Both the position numbers and the translations under genes were made by a program. This document shows, in pieces, positions 50,505 through 61,295 of a DNA stretch of 64,000 nucleotides (the first letter of the stretch is position 1; each line of letters begins with the position of its first letter). Below the pieces are notes generated by a model, which did no database searches, was not told the origin of the DNA, and saw only the letters and a program-made list of their open reading frames with translations. This DNA is from Prosapia bicincta (taxonomy: Eukaryota; Arthropoda; Insecta; Hemiptera; Cercopidae). The stretch covers positions 36,571,783-36,635,782 of the forward strand of contig JBAIZL010000007.1 in assembly GCA_036971475.1 (NCBI GenBank), read 5' to 3'.

Positions 50505-52567
50505 AAACTAAATTGACAATATAAAAGACAAGGAAAGGTTACATCGCTATTGTGTAAGGGTAGTGTTATTGTCTATTGCCTCGCCAATATTTGGCTGTGC
50601 GGGAAAAGTAGATACAGATTTATTGGACAGCTCCCAATCACCTGCTTTGTTTTAATTGAAATTAATTCGTAGCCAACCCAACGTGCTAAAAGGAATTAAA
50701 ATGTAAGTAACCCGTTTCGACTCTGTTCTTGTATTACTGTGGATAACAATTAAATCGTGCATACTTGATAAATCCTAAATTATTAATTAGTATAGGCTAT
50801 ACTTGATTGTTTTAATTCAATGCTCTAGGTTCAGGGAATATGTGGGTAGTGTTAATTTTAGTTTTTGTATGTTTTTTGTGTTTATTTCTTTTAAGGTTAA
50901 GTACGTTTTTTATTTGCAGTTGTATTTGTGTTCTTATTTATTTGTATACGGTATTACATTTGCAAGTTGTGTGTGATATAGGATTTGTGTGAGTTCTTGA
51001 TGCAGGTGGTATAGTTTTGTATTTAGTGTGTCATTCATTGAGTAAAATCATCTGATGATAGGTTTCCCGCTCTTCTTGCCTATTTTATCGCTACTTTATG
51101 TATGATGCATTGAGCTTAGGCCGTCTGTACCTGTTGATTACTTTGCACCGATCAATGCTCTTTGCATTCAACAATGCACTAACCAAGAGCGAAACACCTG
51201 CCAACAAACATCAGTAGGCAGTGTTATTTTTGAAGTAGTGGCCAAGTGAATTAATAAGTAAATTTAGAAAAACCTCAACCTACTGCAAAAAATATGTTTT
51301 TTATATTAGATTACCATTGAAACGTATGCTTTCCACTAAGCTCAGCAGTGCTTTATCTTTATTAAATGTCTACTTTCGCACTCAACTTGTAATGTTTGAC
51401 ATTACTGCCTTACCACCCTTTCAGCTCTATCTGTTCCCATCATGGTCTCGTCTCAGCACGCAAACATGTAATTCTGTCTCTGGAATCTCCCCTTCTATTT
51501 GCACATATACGTCTTAGTTCTATTCCGTATCCCAGACTTGTGCAGATTTAGCCCAAGCTTTCTGTATTCCTCATAGGTTTCGTTAAAAAACACAAAACAA
51601 TTAACGTTTATTGATTCAAACAAAATTAATTAACTATTACGTTGAAATAAAAACAATAACTACTCCAGGGAATAAAACTATTGATTTTGGATCAGGGTTA
51701 TTTTGAGATATAATCTTAAAGTTATTTTAAGATGTAATTTTTAATTTATATTGCTTATATAGAGAATTACACCTTTACAAATGTGATGGCAACGTTATGG
51801 AAAATTCAAGGACAGCGGGCAGTGATGTGACAGTTAGTTGTCGATGGGTCGATTTAACCTGGTATTGTGTTTAGTCAATGAATTCTAACCTCATGGACTA
51901 ACGGCTATCCTCGAGTCGCTCATCCTCCTTTAATAAGCCGTCTAAACAAACATCTGCCCCGTGTGTACAATTAGTGTCCCGCCACGTGGCTAGTTCAGGC
52001 TCATTAGCGAGTAACTGGTAAAACCGAAGCCCTTGAAATTTGGTCTGTTGACTTAGTGACCCCCCCCCCCCATGTGGCTTGAGACTTGTTTATTTATATA
52101 ACCGCGGAGAACATATAGCGCTGGGTTTATCTTCCGTCGATTAAATAAAAAAACACAACACAAACTTTGTTCCGAATTACACCACCGTAAAATAAACGCA
52201 CCGTTCTAGCCGCTAGCACCAACGCGTGCCCGCGGGGGAGCACACACACACACACACCTGATTCTTATGTATACGGACCAGGTACACCGGTTTATTACAG
52301 TAGAAAACATATTGTCTACCGCGTTGCGTAATGGAGAATGTAATTATATGTTACTAAATGAGCTCAGGTGTTTGTTTATCTTTGATTAAACTCACTCTAT
52401 GATGACTGGGTCCCGTTATTTATCCCGTCCATAATGAATTAGGGGATGTCATCAATAAATACTGTATACTGTTTTATATAGATACACATACATACACAGT
52501 ATTTGTCTTTGCAACACTGTATTCAATTAAACCAAGTAAGATTCTTGTTTAACTCTATTAAAGTGTA

Positions 52568-52569
<2 letters not shown>
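50505..52569. other. Unique AT-rich sequence with small simple repeats
   Basis: No gene recognised. Contains a C12 run (52060-52071) and a short (CA)n (52241-52257). The frame at 51317-51517 is unrecognised. Confidence 0.4.

Positions 52570-52618
<49 letters not shown>
52570..52618. repeat. (TA)n microsatellite
   Basis: About 48 bp of uninterrupted TA. Confidence 0.97.
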
Positions 52619-52619
<1 letters not shown>

Positions 52620-52888
52620 TACATCATCAGTTGTCAAGGCCGACTAATCTAGTAGGTTCAGTTTTTGTACAACATTTTTGACGTAAACAATATGCATTCC
52701 TAACCGTGAGTTATGAACTGTAAAGCAATAAACTGGTTGCTTGCTGTAGGTATTCTTGAACGCGCACATTCGCGCATAACTCGAAGAAAGTCATGCACTG
52801 ACTTCGTAAAATGTTTATGTGCCAACACATAATTGAGATTTCAGGTCCAGCATTGTTCATGGGCTCGGAGTTCCAGCCGTAGTGTTTT
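52619..52888. other. Short unique spacer
   Basis: Between a (TA)n run and the 32-bp array. Nothing recognisable. Confidence 0.5.
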
Positions 52889-54700
52889 GTATAGGAGGTG
52901 TATAGGTGGTGTGGAGGGTTGTATAGGATATGTATAGGTGGCGTGGAGGGTTGTATAGGAGATGTATAGGTGGTATGGAGGGTTGTATAGGAGATGTATA
53001 GGTGGTGTGGAGGGTTGTATAGGATATGTATAGGTGGTGTGGAGGGTTGTATAGGTGATGTGGAGGGTTGTATAGGAGATGTATAGGTGGTCTGGAGGGT
53101 TGTATAGGAGATGTATAGGTGGTGTGGAGGGTTGTATAGGATATGTATAGGTGGCGTGGAGGGTTGTATAGGAGATGTATAGGTGGTATGGAGGGTTGTA
53201 TAGGAGATGTATAGGTGGTGTGGAGGGTTGTATAGGAGATGTATAGGTGGTGTGGAGGGTTGTATAGGATATGTATAGGTGGCGTGGAGGGTTGTATAGG
53301 ATATGTATAGGTGGTGTGGAGGGTTGTATAGGTGATGTGGAGGGTTGTATAGGAGATGTATAGGTGGTCTGGAGGGTTGTATAGGAGATGTATAGGTGGT
53401 GTGGAGGGTTGTATAGGATATGTATAGGTGGTGTGGAGGGTTGTATAGGAGATGTATAGGTGGTGTGGAGGGTTGTATAGGAGATGTATAGGTGGTATGG
53501 AGGGTTGTATAGGAGATGTATAGGTGGTGTGGAGGGTTGTATAGGTGATGTGGAGGGTTGTATAGGAGATGTATAGGTGGTATGGAGGGTTGTATAGGAT
53601 ATGTATAGGTGGTGTGGAGGGTTGTATAGGAGATGTATAGTTGATGTGGAGGGTTGTATAGCATATGTATAGGTGGTGTGGAGGGTTGTATAGGTGATGT
53701 GGAGGGTTGTATAGGAGATGTATCGGTGATGTGGAGGGATGTATAGGATATGTATAGGTGGTGTGGAGGGTTGTATAGGTGATGTGGAGGGTTGTATAGG
53801 AGATGTATAGGTGATGTGGAGGGTTGTATAGGATATGTATAGGTGGTGTGGAGGGTTGTATAGGTGATGTGGAGGGTTGTATAGGAAATGTATCGGTGAT
53901 GTGGAAGGTTGTATAGGAGATGTATAGGTGATGTGGAGGGTTGTATAGGAGATGTATAGGTGGCGTGGAGGGTTGTATAGGAGATGTATAGGTGGTGTGG
54001 AGGGTTGTATTGGATATGTATAGGTGGCGTGGAGGGTTGTATAGGAGATGTATAGGTGGTATGGAGGGTTGTATAGGAGATGTATAGGTGGTGTGGAGGG
54101 TTGTATAGGAGATTTATAAGTGATGTAGAGAGCTGTATAGGAGATGTGGAGGGTTTGTATAAGAGATGTATAGGTGATATGGAGGGTTGTATAGGATATG
54201 TATAGGTGGTGTGGAGGGTTGTATAGGTTATGTGGAGGGTTGTATAGGAGATGTATCGGTGATGTGGAGGGATGTATAGGATATGTATAGGTGGTGTGGA
54301 GGGTTGTATAGGTGATGTGGAGGGTTGTATAGGAGATGTATAGGTGATGTGGAGGGTTGTATAGGATATGTATAGGTGGTGTGGAGGGTTGTATAGGTGA
54401 TGTGGAGGGTTGTATAGGAGTTGTATCGGTGATGTGGAAGGTTGTATAAGAGATGTATAGGTGATGTGGAGGGTTGTATAGGAGATGTATAGGTGGCGTG
54501 GAGGGTTGTATAGGAGATGTATAGGTGGTATGGAGGGTTGTATAGGAGATGTATAGGTGGTGTGGAGGGTTGTATAGGAGATGTATAGGTGATGTGGAGG
54601 GTTGTATAGGAGATTTATAAGTGATGTAGAGGGCTGTATAGGAGATGTATAGGTGATGTGGTGGGTTGTATAGCAGATGTATAGAGGATGTGGATGATTG
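52889..54700. repeat. 32-bp strand-asymmetric minisatellite
   Basis: The unit is GTATAGGAGATGTATAGGTG plus GTGTGGAGGGTT (32 bp), with interspersed 21-bp short forms (GTATAGGTGATGTGGAGGGTT without the middle part). The + strand is almost free of C. Variants (GGTGGTGTGG, GGTGGCGTGG, GGTGGTATGG, GGTGATGTGG) recur in patterned order, for example similar series at about 52920-53130 and 53150-53420, showing block duplication. Because no frame of the unit contains a - strand stop, a 317-codon frame (52711-53664) arises there that cycles through all three phases of the unit. It is not a credible gene. Confidence 0.96.
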
Positions 54701-55263
54701 TGTTTAAAGTAGGGCCAGTCAGCTTTATTACTGTCGATTGTAGATAGTAGATAGTATCAATATAGAAACATAAAAGCGGCTAGTTTGCGATACAGGTAAG
54801 GATCTCGTGCAGGTTCGCAAATGTGAATTAAAATGTTTTCTGTATGGGGCACATTAGTATAGGTTTCTGCCCTATAAATCCCACCTTAAAATTAGTAGGA
54901 TTGTAAAGGATATTTGGAATAAATGAAAGAGAAAATGATTCTTGCTACTTGGAACAGGGAACAAATTTGGATTTCCTGCCGCGAACTATTCCTAATTTCT
55001 TAAACAAGAACGAGCAATAACTTTTGATTATAGAGAAATGCAACCACTCTGCACGAGGGAAGGGGAAATGTGGAGTCGGCTGTAACTACCCTATGATCTA
55101 CTCATTACTGGGTCGCGGAAGGGTTTGAGATGGGTCACGACTCGATCCTAAGACAATCACAGACCAAAAAATAAATCATCAGAAAATCGAAGCAAATCTA
55201 ATTGTATTTGTTAAGCCATATTCTTAAGCAATGTAATATAAAACACTCAAACAAACATTTAAA
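54701..55263. other. Unique sequence, no gene seen
   Basis: About 560 bp. Nothing recognisable. Confidence 0.45.
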
Positions 55264-55269
55264 ACAACT

Positions 55270-55302
55270 CGCACACGCACACACACACACAATACGCACA
55301 CG

Positions 55303-55333
<31 letters not shown>
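55270..55333. repeat. Interrupted (CA)n/(CG)n microsatellite
   Basis: A CA-rich run with embedded GCGCGCG, wholly alternating except for AATA near 55291. Confidence 0.93.
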
Positions 55334-55565
55334 TATAGGATTAACCTGAAGCCAGTGTCATAGTTATCGTGACGTTTTAGAGGGGGTGGGGTAGGACTTC
55401 CCCTGCGTTCGTGCATAAATTGTGTAAGCTCCAACAGAAAATATTTTATATTTAAATCAGTGATTAATTATTAATTGGGAACCGATAGTCACGTGACGAA
55501 AAATAATATAGCCTGTGTGTGTGTGTGTGTGTTTATAGTTATATATATTAAATATGGTGATACGG

Positions 55566-55569
<4 letters not shown>
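55334..55569. other. Short unique spacer
   Basis: Contains a short (GT)n at about 55515-55532. Otherwise nothing recognisable. Confidence 0.5.

Positions 55570-55624
<55 letters not shown>
55570..55624. repeat. (TA)n microsatellite abutting a transposon
   Basis: About 54 bp of TA ending exactly at the pogo/Tigger-like element. A further short TA run continues after that element at 56514-56523, so the element lies within TA-repeat DNA. Confidence 0.95.
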
Positions 55625-55627
<3 letters not shown>

Positions 55628-56513
55628 TAAACTCCCGATTATCCGTGGAATAGGGTGGCCCGGAAACGCCGGATAACGAATTCCCCGGATAATCCGCTTT
55701 GAACAAAGAATACGCAAAACGATCGATAATCGTTTATTATACCATAAGTTACACAAATAATGACCCCGGTTAATGCAATTCACAAATAATCTTCAGAGGA
55801 CAAAATAAATACAGAAAATAATTTAAAATGTCGATGTATTTAACGGAATATAACATGTACATTTATATGTCTAACTATTTACAATACGTACATAAGTATA
55901 TGTCAAAAGTAAATATGTATGTACATATGTAATTTCCTTTACACATAATACTTTCACTTTTTAACAAAAAAATCTGTCACTTTCGTCTGTTTTTTTGTGA
56001 GCATTGGTTTAGCTTTAATGTGCGATCTAAATTTCTTGAGAACCATTTTGTCGCACAGTGTCTACTTGTGTCACAAAGCCATAAAGATCGAAAATATAAA
56101 TGACAGACATTAATAAGCATATGTCACGTCCTAGACTATTTATAGCCGAGATTAGCTGACATTTGTTTACAATCTTATACAGTTACAATCTTGATACACA
56201 TTAGGTTTTCGGGCGTCCAAGCATTTTGTCATTGTCTCTTATATACAGTAGTCTGCTCGCCCCTTTTATTTCGCTGGCCCGCGTCGGGATGCTTCCCTTT
56301 TAATGTAAAAATTAGTACGTTCATATTTACATATCTATTCCCTTCATCTTAACTTCTATTAAGCCTTATATGTATTTACGTCGTAATTCACCGTTTGGAA
56401 ATTTAAACACATGAATCTGATAGGAATAAAAATTGGATATTTGTAAAACAATGGCAGATCCCGGATAATCCGCAAACCGGTTAATCCGCCCACGGATAAT
56501 CGGGAGTTTACTG
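55625..56513. mobile_element. Non-autonomous pogo/Tigger-like DNA transposon
   Basis: The left end is CAGTAAACTCCCGATTATCC and the right end is its inverted complement, GGATAATCGGGAGTTTACTG. Both are flanked by TA, the target duplication of the Tc1/mariner superfamily. A CAGTAAACTCxCGATTATCC-type terminus is characteristic of pogo/Tigger elements. Further inverted copies of the sub-motif CCGGATAATCCGC lie inside each end. At 889 bp it has no transposase frame, so it is probably an internal-deletion derivative or MITE mobilised in trans. Confidence 0.88.
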
Positions 56514-57304
56514 TATATATATTTACATTTGCAATATTTGATGATAAATTAAAACTGTAAAGAAGACATACGATATAAATATTGTTTTCTACTCCACCAT
56601 GGAGCGCGGAGATATTCCGATAAGGAGAGGTTGGGAACCACTGATCGAGGGAGTAAACTAGCGTCAGTGCGAGCGTTTTTGTTACCATTGGGTTGTCTCT
56701 CATTGTTATGTAGCTAGATTAGAGTTACGATTTTAGACAAATCGCTTCTCACAACCGATGTTAGCTTTAATGTGCTCTTCGCCTTAAACATGTCTGAATA
56801 ACAAAGAATAGAATTTCTTACACTGTAAAACATTTAAAATTCAATCAGCAAAATTGCCTCACACTGCCTGAAGTTAAGCAGCGCGTATCGTCCTGTGACA
56901 GTGGAGAATGGTAGAGCACAGGACTGCCTTTGTTTGGTCCCATAAAGTTGTAGCATTAATTCCCAACACGTTCCTGGTAAATTGCAGACACAGATGCGCA
57001 GTGTCGCCAATGTCAAAGCCACGGTTATCCGACAGTTTAGCGATGGAAAGAATGAAACAAAGAAGTGTTCCGCACGGCCGCATCCATCATCGGAATGCGC
57101 CGAGGCCGCGAAAGGAGCACCATCGACTCGACTCGATTACGTCTGTCAATACAGGTGTAAATATGATCCGGCAATACCATTCTGCTTCTCTTAATAGTGT
57201 TTTTGTACTTTGTAACACTTTTCACTTCAATATTTTGTAAAAATTATAACAATACAATTCTTTGAATCTATTTTCCTATAATTTAAATGATTTTGTTCAG
57301 ATTT
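56514..57304. other. Unique sequence with a possible hAT-type terminus and a GC-richer patch
   Basis: GGTTGGGAACCACTG near 56628 is the complement of a terminus common in hAT elements (CAGTGGTTCCCAACC). The matching other end is not seen. The patch 56880-57190 is GC-richer and has overlapping short frames (56908-57240 and 56982-57194) of no recognised family. It could be an exon or a relic. Confidence 0.35.
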
Positions 57305-57531
57305 AATAAATACACAAAAACCTCTTAACCACAAACTTTCTTTACTTTACCCCTATGTACATTTCAGCTACCAAGTAACCATCCTCAGAGGAATAATATA
57401 CAAAGACTCTCTGTATGTATCTATAAGAGTCTTTGTATGTTATCCCTCTGAGGATAGTTACTTGGTAGCTGAAATGTACATAGGGGTAAAATAAAGAAAG
57501 TTTGTGGTAAAGAGGTTTTTGTGCATTTATT
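57305..57531. mobile_element. Foldback element with 106-bp inverted arms
   Basis: The left arm (57305-57410) and right arm (57426-57531) are near-perfect inverted complements around a 15-nt loop. For example, ACCCCTATGTACATTTCAGC at the left faces GCTGAAATGTACATAGGGGT at the right. Transcribed, it would form a long hairpin RNA. There is no coding capacity. Confidence 0.92.
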
Positions 57532-57827
57532 ATTAAATTCAACCACAGTATAATAAATAGCGTTCAAACTTACTAAACTTATAAATTAGGTGAGCACAAT
57601 CGTCTGTTATTTCTAGCCAATTGAGTTTACGCAATTTGGATGATTTTTATAAGCTATTATTGATTGAGTATAGGTATCAATAACTTAATACAACATTAGT
57701 TCTAGAAGAGATTATCAGAAAATGTTTCGACCAGATATTGGTCATCTGAACTAGGGAAGATATGAAAAGATAATCCAGAAAATTACGTGAACCTAATCTT
57801 TCTGGCCTTAACTGATCACTTAACTAA
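57532..57827. other. Unique spacer with small dyads
   Basis: AT-rich. Contains GACCAGATATTGGTC (57731-57745), a small palindrome. Nothing else recognised. Confidence 0.4.
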
Positions 57828-57914
57828 CTCGTTTCAGATAAACTCCATCTTCAAGAACTACTGTGGTTGAGTATAATAAGAAAAATAGTAGTTCTAGGTT
57901 ATCTGAAACGTGAG
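57828..57914. mobile_element. Small imperfect foldback relic
   Basis: CTCGTTTCAGATAA at the left faces TTATCTGAAACGTGAG at the right, and AGAACTACT faces AGTAGTTCT further in. The arms are unequal (an extra segment lies in the left arm). The loop contains CTGTGGTTGAGTATAATAA, which resembles the flank of the preceding foldback. Confidence 0.55.
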
Positions 57915-58755
57915 AAGTAGGTAGGTATTGATTGATTGAGCTAGAAAAAGCATAAAATAATACTCACCTGAATTATCTATCACCCAATACGTTATTACTT
58001 TACTTACACTTAAAACTTGCAAAATTATTCTTATAACAGTAATTTGATTTATTTTAAGTTCAATCAATGAATAGTTATCGGTTTGTGTAAACTTCCAAGT
58101 AATTATATAGAGTGATATACAATGTATTTTTTAAATTATTATCAATTGTATTTTTGTTCAGAGTTTATAATACAAGTATTTATGCCGTAATGTTGTAATT
58201 ATTATAAAACTGTCTTTTGAAAATATTAAATTTATTATTTGGATTTCCTAAAAAGTTTGTATGGCTTTTGATTTCTTAAAAATATTTACAAAATTTAGCA
58301 TTTTGTATTCAAGAAATTACAACCAAAACTTGCTTCAAACCTTTTGAGGATACATGTCCCTACATCCAAGCACACTGTGTATTTTCCTATGGGAACGAGA
58401 AACGTCTGAGATATACAATGCATTTGGATTCCGTTTAATGCCGCTAAAATATATTCGCAAGTTAAATAATAAATATTGTATGTGGAATTGAATTTTGTAA
58501 AATTGTACTATTATCAAAAGTCGTCTATGAGTAGTCTCTGTTTAATCCAATTACTATTGTACATTTGTAAGATGCCAATATTATTTACTCTATAAGCCTA
58601 AACTTGTAACGGTAAGGTGGACATGTCTTTAACGTTAGCTCCACTTAAAGGTGTTTATATTTTGTGGTGAGGGAGAGCTCGGAAAAGGGGGACATATTTA
58701 AAAATGTATTTTAGATGTTCCTGCATTAGTTAGGATTAAATTACTTTAAATTACG
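57915..58755. other. AT-rich unique sequence, no gene seen
   Basis: Very AT-rich. The - strand frame at 58335-58517 is unrecognised and not supported. Confidence 0.4.
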
Positions 58756-59037
58756 TATAGTGCGAACCATGTAACCGTGCACTTGGCCTTGGATGTACTA
58801 CCACTTCTGAAAACATGTTACATATTGAGAATGTTCGATACATCAACAACTTCTGCATCCGATATGTCTACACTTATTTCAAGAATGTTTGTTATTTCAT
58901 ACCGAAGTTAATTTATCTAATATCGACCGTCTCATGCAAGTCAGTGTTTTGACAGTCGTTACCATGTTTGTAGGAAAGGATTTATACTGCTCTCGCCTAC
59001 TGCGATCCCTCAAGGCCAAGTGCACGGTCACGTGTTC
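58756..59037 (-). mobile_element. MITE-like element, copy 2 (reverse orientation)
   Basis: The second copy of the family at 27789-28088, inverted and diverged. It begins TATAGTGCGAACCATG followed by TAACCGTGCACTTGGCC, and its far end carries GGCCAAGTGCACGGTCACGT. The interior has the reverse complements of the shared blocks, for example TTATTTCATACCGAAG and GAATGTTCGATACATCAA. The extreme right terminus differs from copy 1, so that end may be altered. Confidence 0.8.
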
Positions 59038-59499
59038 CACGGTTACGCGCAAGAATGTGTAATATGTTTCAATTACATAGTAATTAGGTTAAAAAAAATT
59101 TACTACAGGAAAATTAAATATTTATGTATTCATTACAAAAGAGAAAGTATTAATTGGTTTTAGGTTATATTTTACATAAAACATTTTTGAAGCTACAAGT
59201 CGTAAATTGTATCAAAAGAGCATCATTGAAAAAGTTGCTGGAATTTTAAAACAATAATACCTGTAATACGACTTATGACTTTGTAAACAGTTTTAGAATT
59301 GTTTCAAATAACAAATCCTAAATATCGCAACGTTTCTAATGGGATTTACAGTTCTCTATTTTTTTCACGCAATAAATCGTATATTTGGAGTTATAAATGG
59401 TATCCACTACCGGCTTAACATTACTTGGTTTATTAAAATGTCAGTCATTCTAAAAATTTTGGTGTACATAACAAGGCGGAGTGAAATCTGCGATTAATT
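59038..59499. other. AT-rich unique sequence, no gene seen
   Basis: Nothing recognisable. Confidence 0.45.
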
Positions 59500-59720
59500 A
59501 TTTCAGCGCATGCGCGAGTTGTGACTAATTTTTGCGGATTCACGTGATAGATGCAACATTGCAAAGTTCCGTTTTCTTCCGCTTTTTCCAAGCCCGACAG
59601 GTTTTGTTTCGTGCCTCGTGCTTCGTGATCAGATCGGACGATCCCTCAGGACCGTAGGGGACTTTCACGTCATCACTTCCTGGTGAAGGAGAAGACAGGC
59701 GCTCTCAAGAAGGCATCTTG
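59500..59720 (+). promoter_or_regulatory. Candidate promoter with NRF-1-like and E-box palindromes
   Basis: A GC-richer, CpG-containing patch in AT-rich DNA. GCGCATGCGC at 59506-59515 is the palindromic core recognised by NRF-1/Ewg-type factors. TCACGTGA at 59540-59547 is a palindromic E-box. The frame downstream (59683-59919) has a coding-like beginning (KEKTGALKKASCYVKAERYI) but no ATG start, so it might be part of an exon. Orientation and activity are inferred. Confidence 0.3.
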
Positions 59721-61295
59721 TTACGTGAAAGCAGAGCGCTACATTTATCCACAGTTCCTTATTAAATGTTTATATTCTGATTTGCGGATTAATTTGACAC
59801 GTGTAACTGGGAATTCTGGTTCTAATATCTTCGGCCATTTAAATCTAAGGCCACGTTTTGGCAAAGTTGCACGGGTTACGTTCAAGTTTCCCCTTTACGT
59901 TTTTAGTCTGTATGGATAGACAGAAAAATATATCTAAACAGAATAACTTATGAATCATATGATTTTAAGTATATATATATATGATATCATTATTTGTAAT
60001 GTTAATTTAAACATCATAATCATATCATATAGATAATTAGAACGGTGGCCTAAAAAGAACAGAAGGTAGCGTGATTGAGATTAAGTCGGTTATAACGACC
60101 AAAGCTCATCAGAATCAGTTTAAGTTCAGTAACGGGCTACCAAGTGTTTGCACTGCTTAAACTCTTGAAATAATTGTCATGGCACAAGTCTTTTAGTAGT
60201 TTAAAGATGATCGACCAGTAGATCTCAGATTGGCTACGATTGAGAGGAAAAGATTGTGATTAGAGTTAGAGTTAAGGTTAAGTTAGAAGGGACAAGGTCG
60301 CACACCTGAAGTAGACAGATTCTAAGGGAGACATAACAGGAGGTTTGTATGAGAAAGAGTAGAGGGGTTCAGGTAGGTCTAAGAAAGGCTATAATCCTTT
60401 GGTTCGGAATAAGGCAGCGCTTGGACAGGGTTGCCACTGAAGAGGGGTGCATAAGTAAACCAGATGATTGTAGTGCGAAACTACAGTTTTTTTTTGTGTT
60501 TGAAAATGAAAAATACAACACAAGTTATTGTCACTCAGGAACCATCTAGAAAGAGGTGTAATTAGGCTTAAAAATTAAACGAGCGAGATATTCCGTGTCA
60601 TACATACTACATTACCATATGGTTGACAATTGCCTACTACTAACGATATTTCACAAACAGTCCCGTTTTCGGCGTTAAAATTAGATTAAACACCTCACAG
60701 TCCAGTAACCCCCTCTCTTTTCTTAATGAAATTAATTAACACAACCACACATTGTGCAGTTTTCCAAATACGGTCAGACAATCAAAGAGGCACCGGTGAG
60801 GTCCCGCGTTCGACTTAACCTTCGCATTTCGATTTTCCTGTCGCTCTTAATTTGCGAAATTAAATTACTACTGTCGAGACATAAATGGATTGTTAAAGAC
60901 AAAATCAATTTTCTGTTTCGAATGTCCTTGATTCAATTGTTTTTGAAGCGGTGAAAGGAATCTACTTGTCATTCGGGTCTTACAGTCATTAATTTTATTT
61001 TGTCCTTGAAGATGTGTTTGTTGGCTGGCTAATTGTCGAAGCCGGTTTACAGGTTTTAGTCGGATAATACTGTTTTTCATTCACACGAGAAAACAATCTT
61101 TCAAACTAAGATTTAGTGGGGTGTGTTGCTTGAAGTACTTTGCCTAAACATTTTTTGTAACACGCCAAACAGGTTGGGTAGGCATGTCCACTCTGCCAAA
61201 TGTTATTCATTGATAAGACGTGCGTAGGAGGCTACATAGAGTGGGTGATGTCCTGTTGGAGAACAGCTCCATCGAGTTAGCCCAAAGGGAGGGAG
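59721..61295. other. Unique sequence, no confident gene
   Basis: About 1.6 kb. Short frames at 60349-60549, 60754-60954 and 61220-61408 are unrecognised. The segment just left of the 125-bp array (61215-61295) is GC-richer and may be a truncated exon or element fragment. Confidence 0.35.

Noticed and set aside
52711..53664. A 317-codon - strand frame rich in P, Y, T and H
   Set aside because: The 32-bp unit has no stop in any - strand phase, so the frame cycles through all three phases. No start context, signal or domain is visible.
56890..56975. tRNA-like segment (TGGTAGAGCACAGGACT resembles a D arm)
   Set aside because: A proper T arm and acceptor stem cannot be formed at the right distances. 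At most it is a relic of a tRNA-derived repeat.
60790..60825. T-arm-like GAGGTCCCGCGTTCGACTT
   Set aside because: No matching D arm or anticodon stem upstream, so a tRNA gene is not supported.
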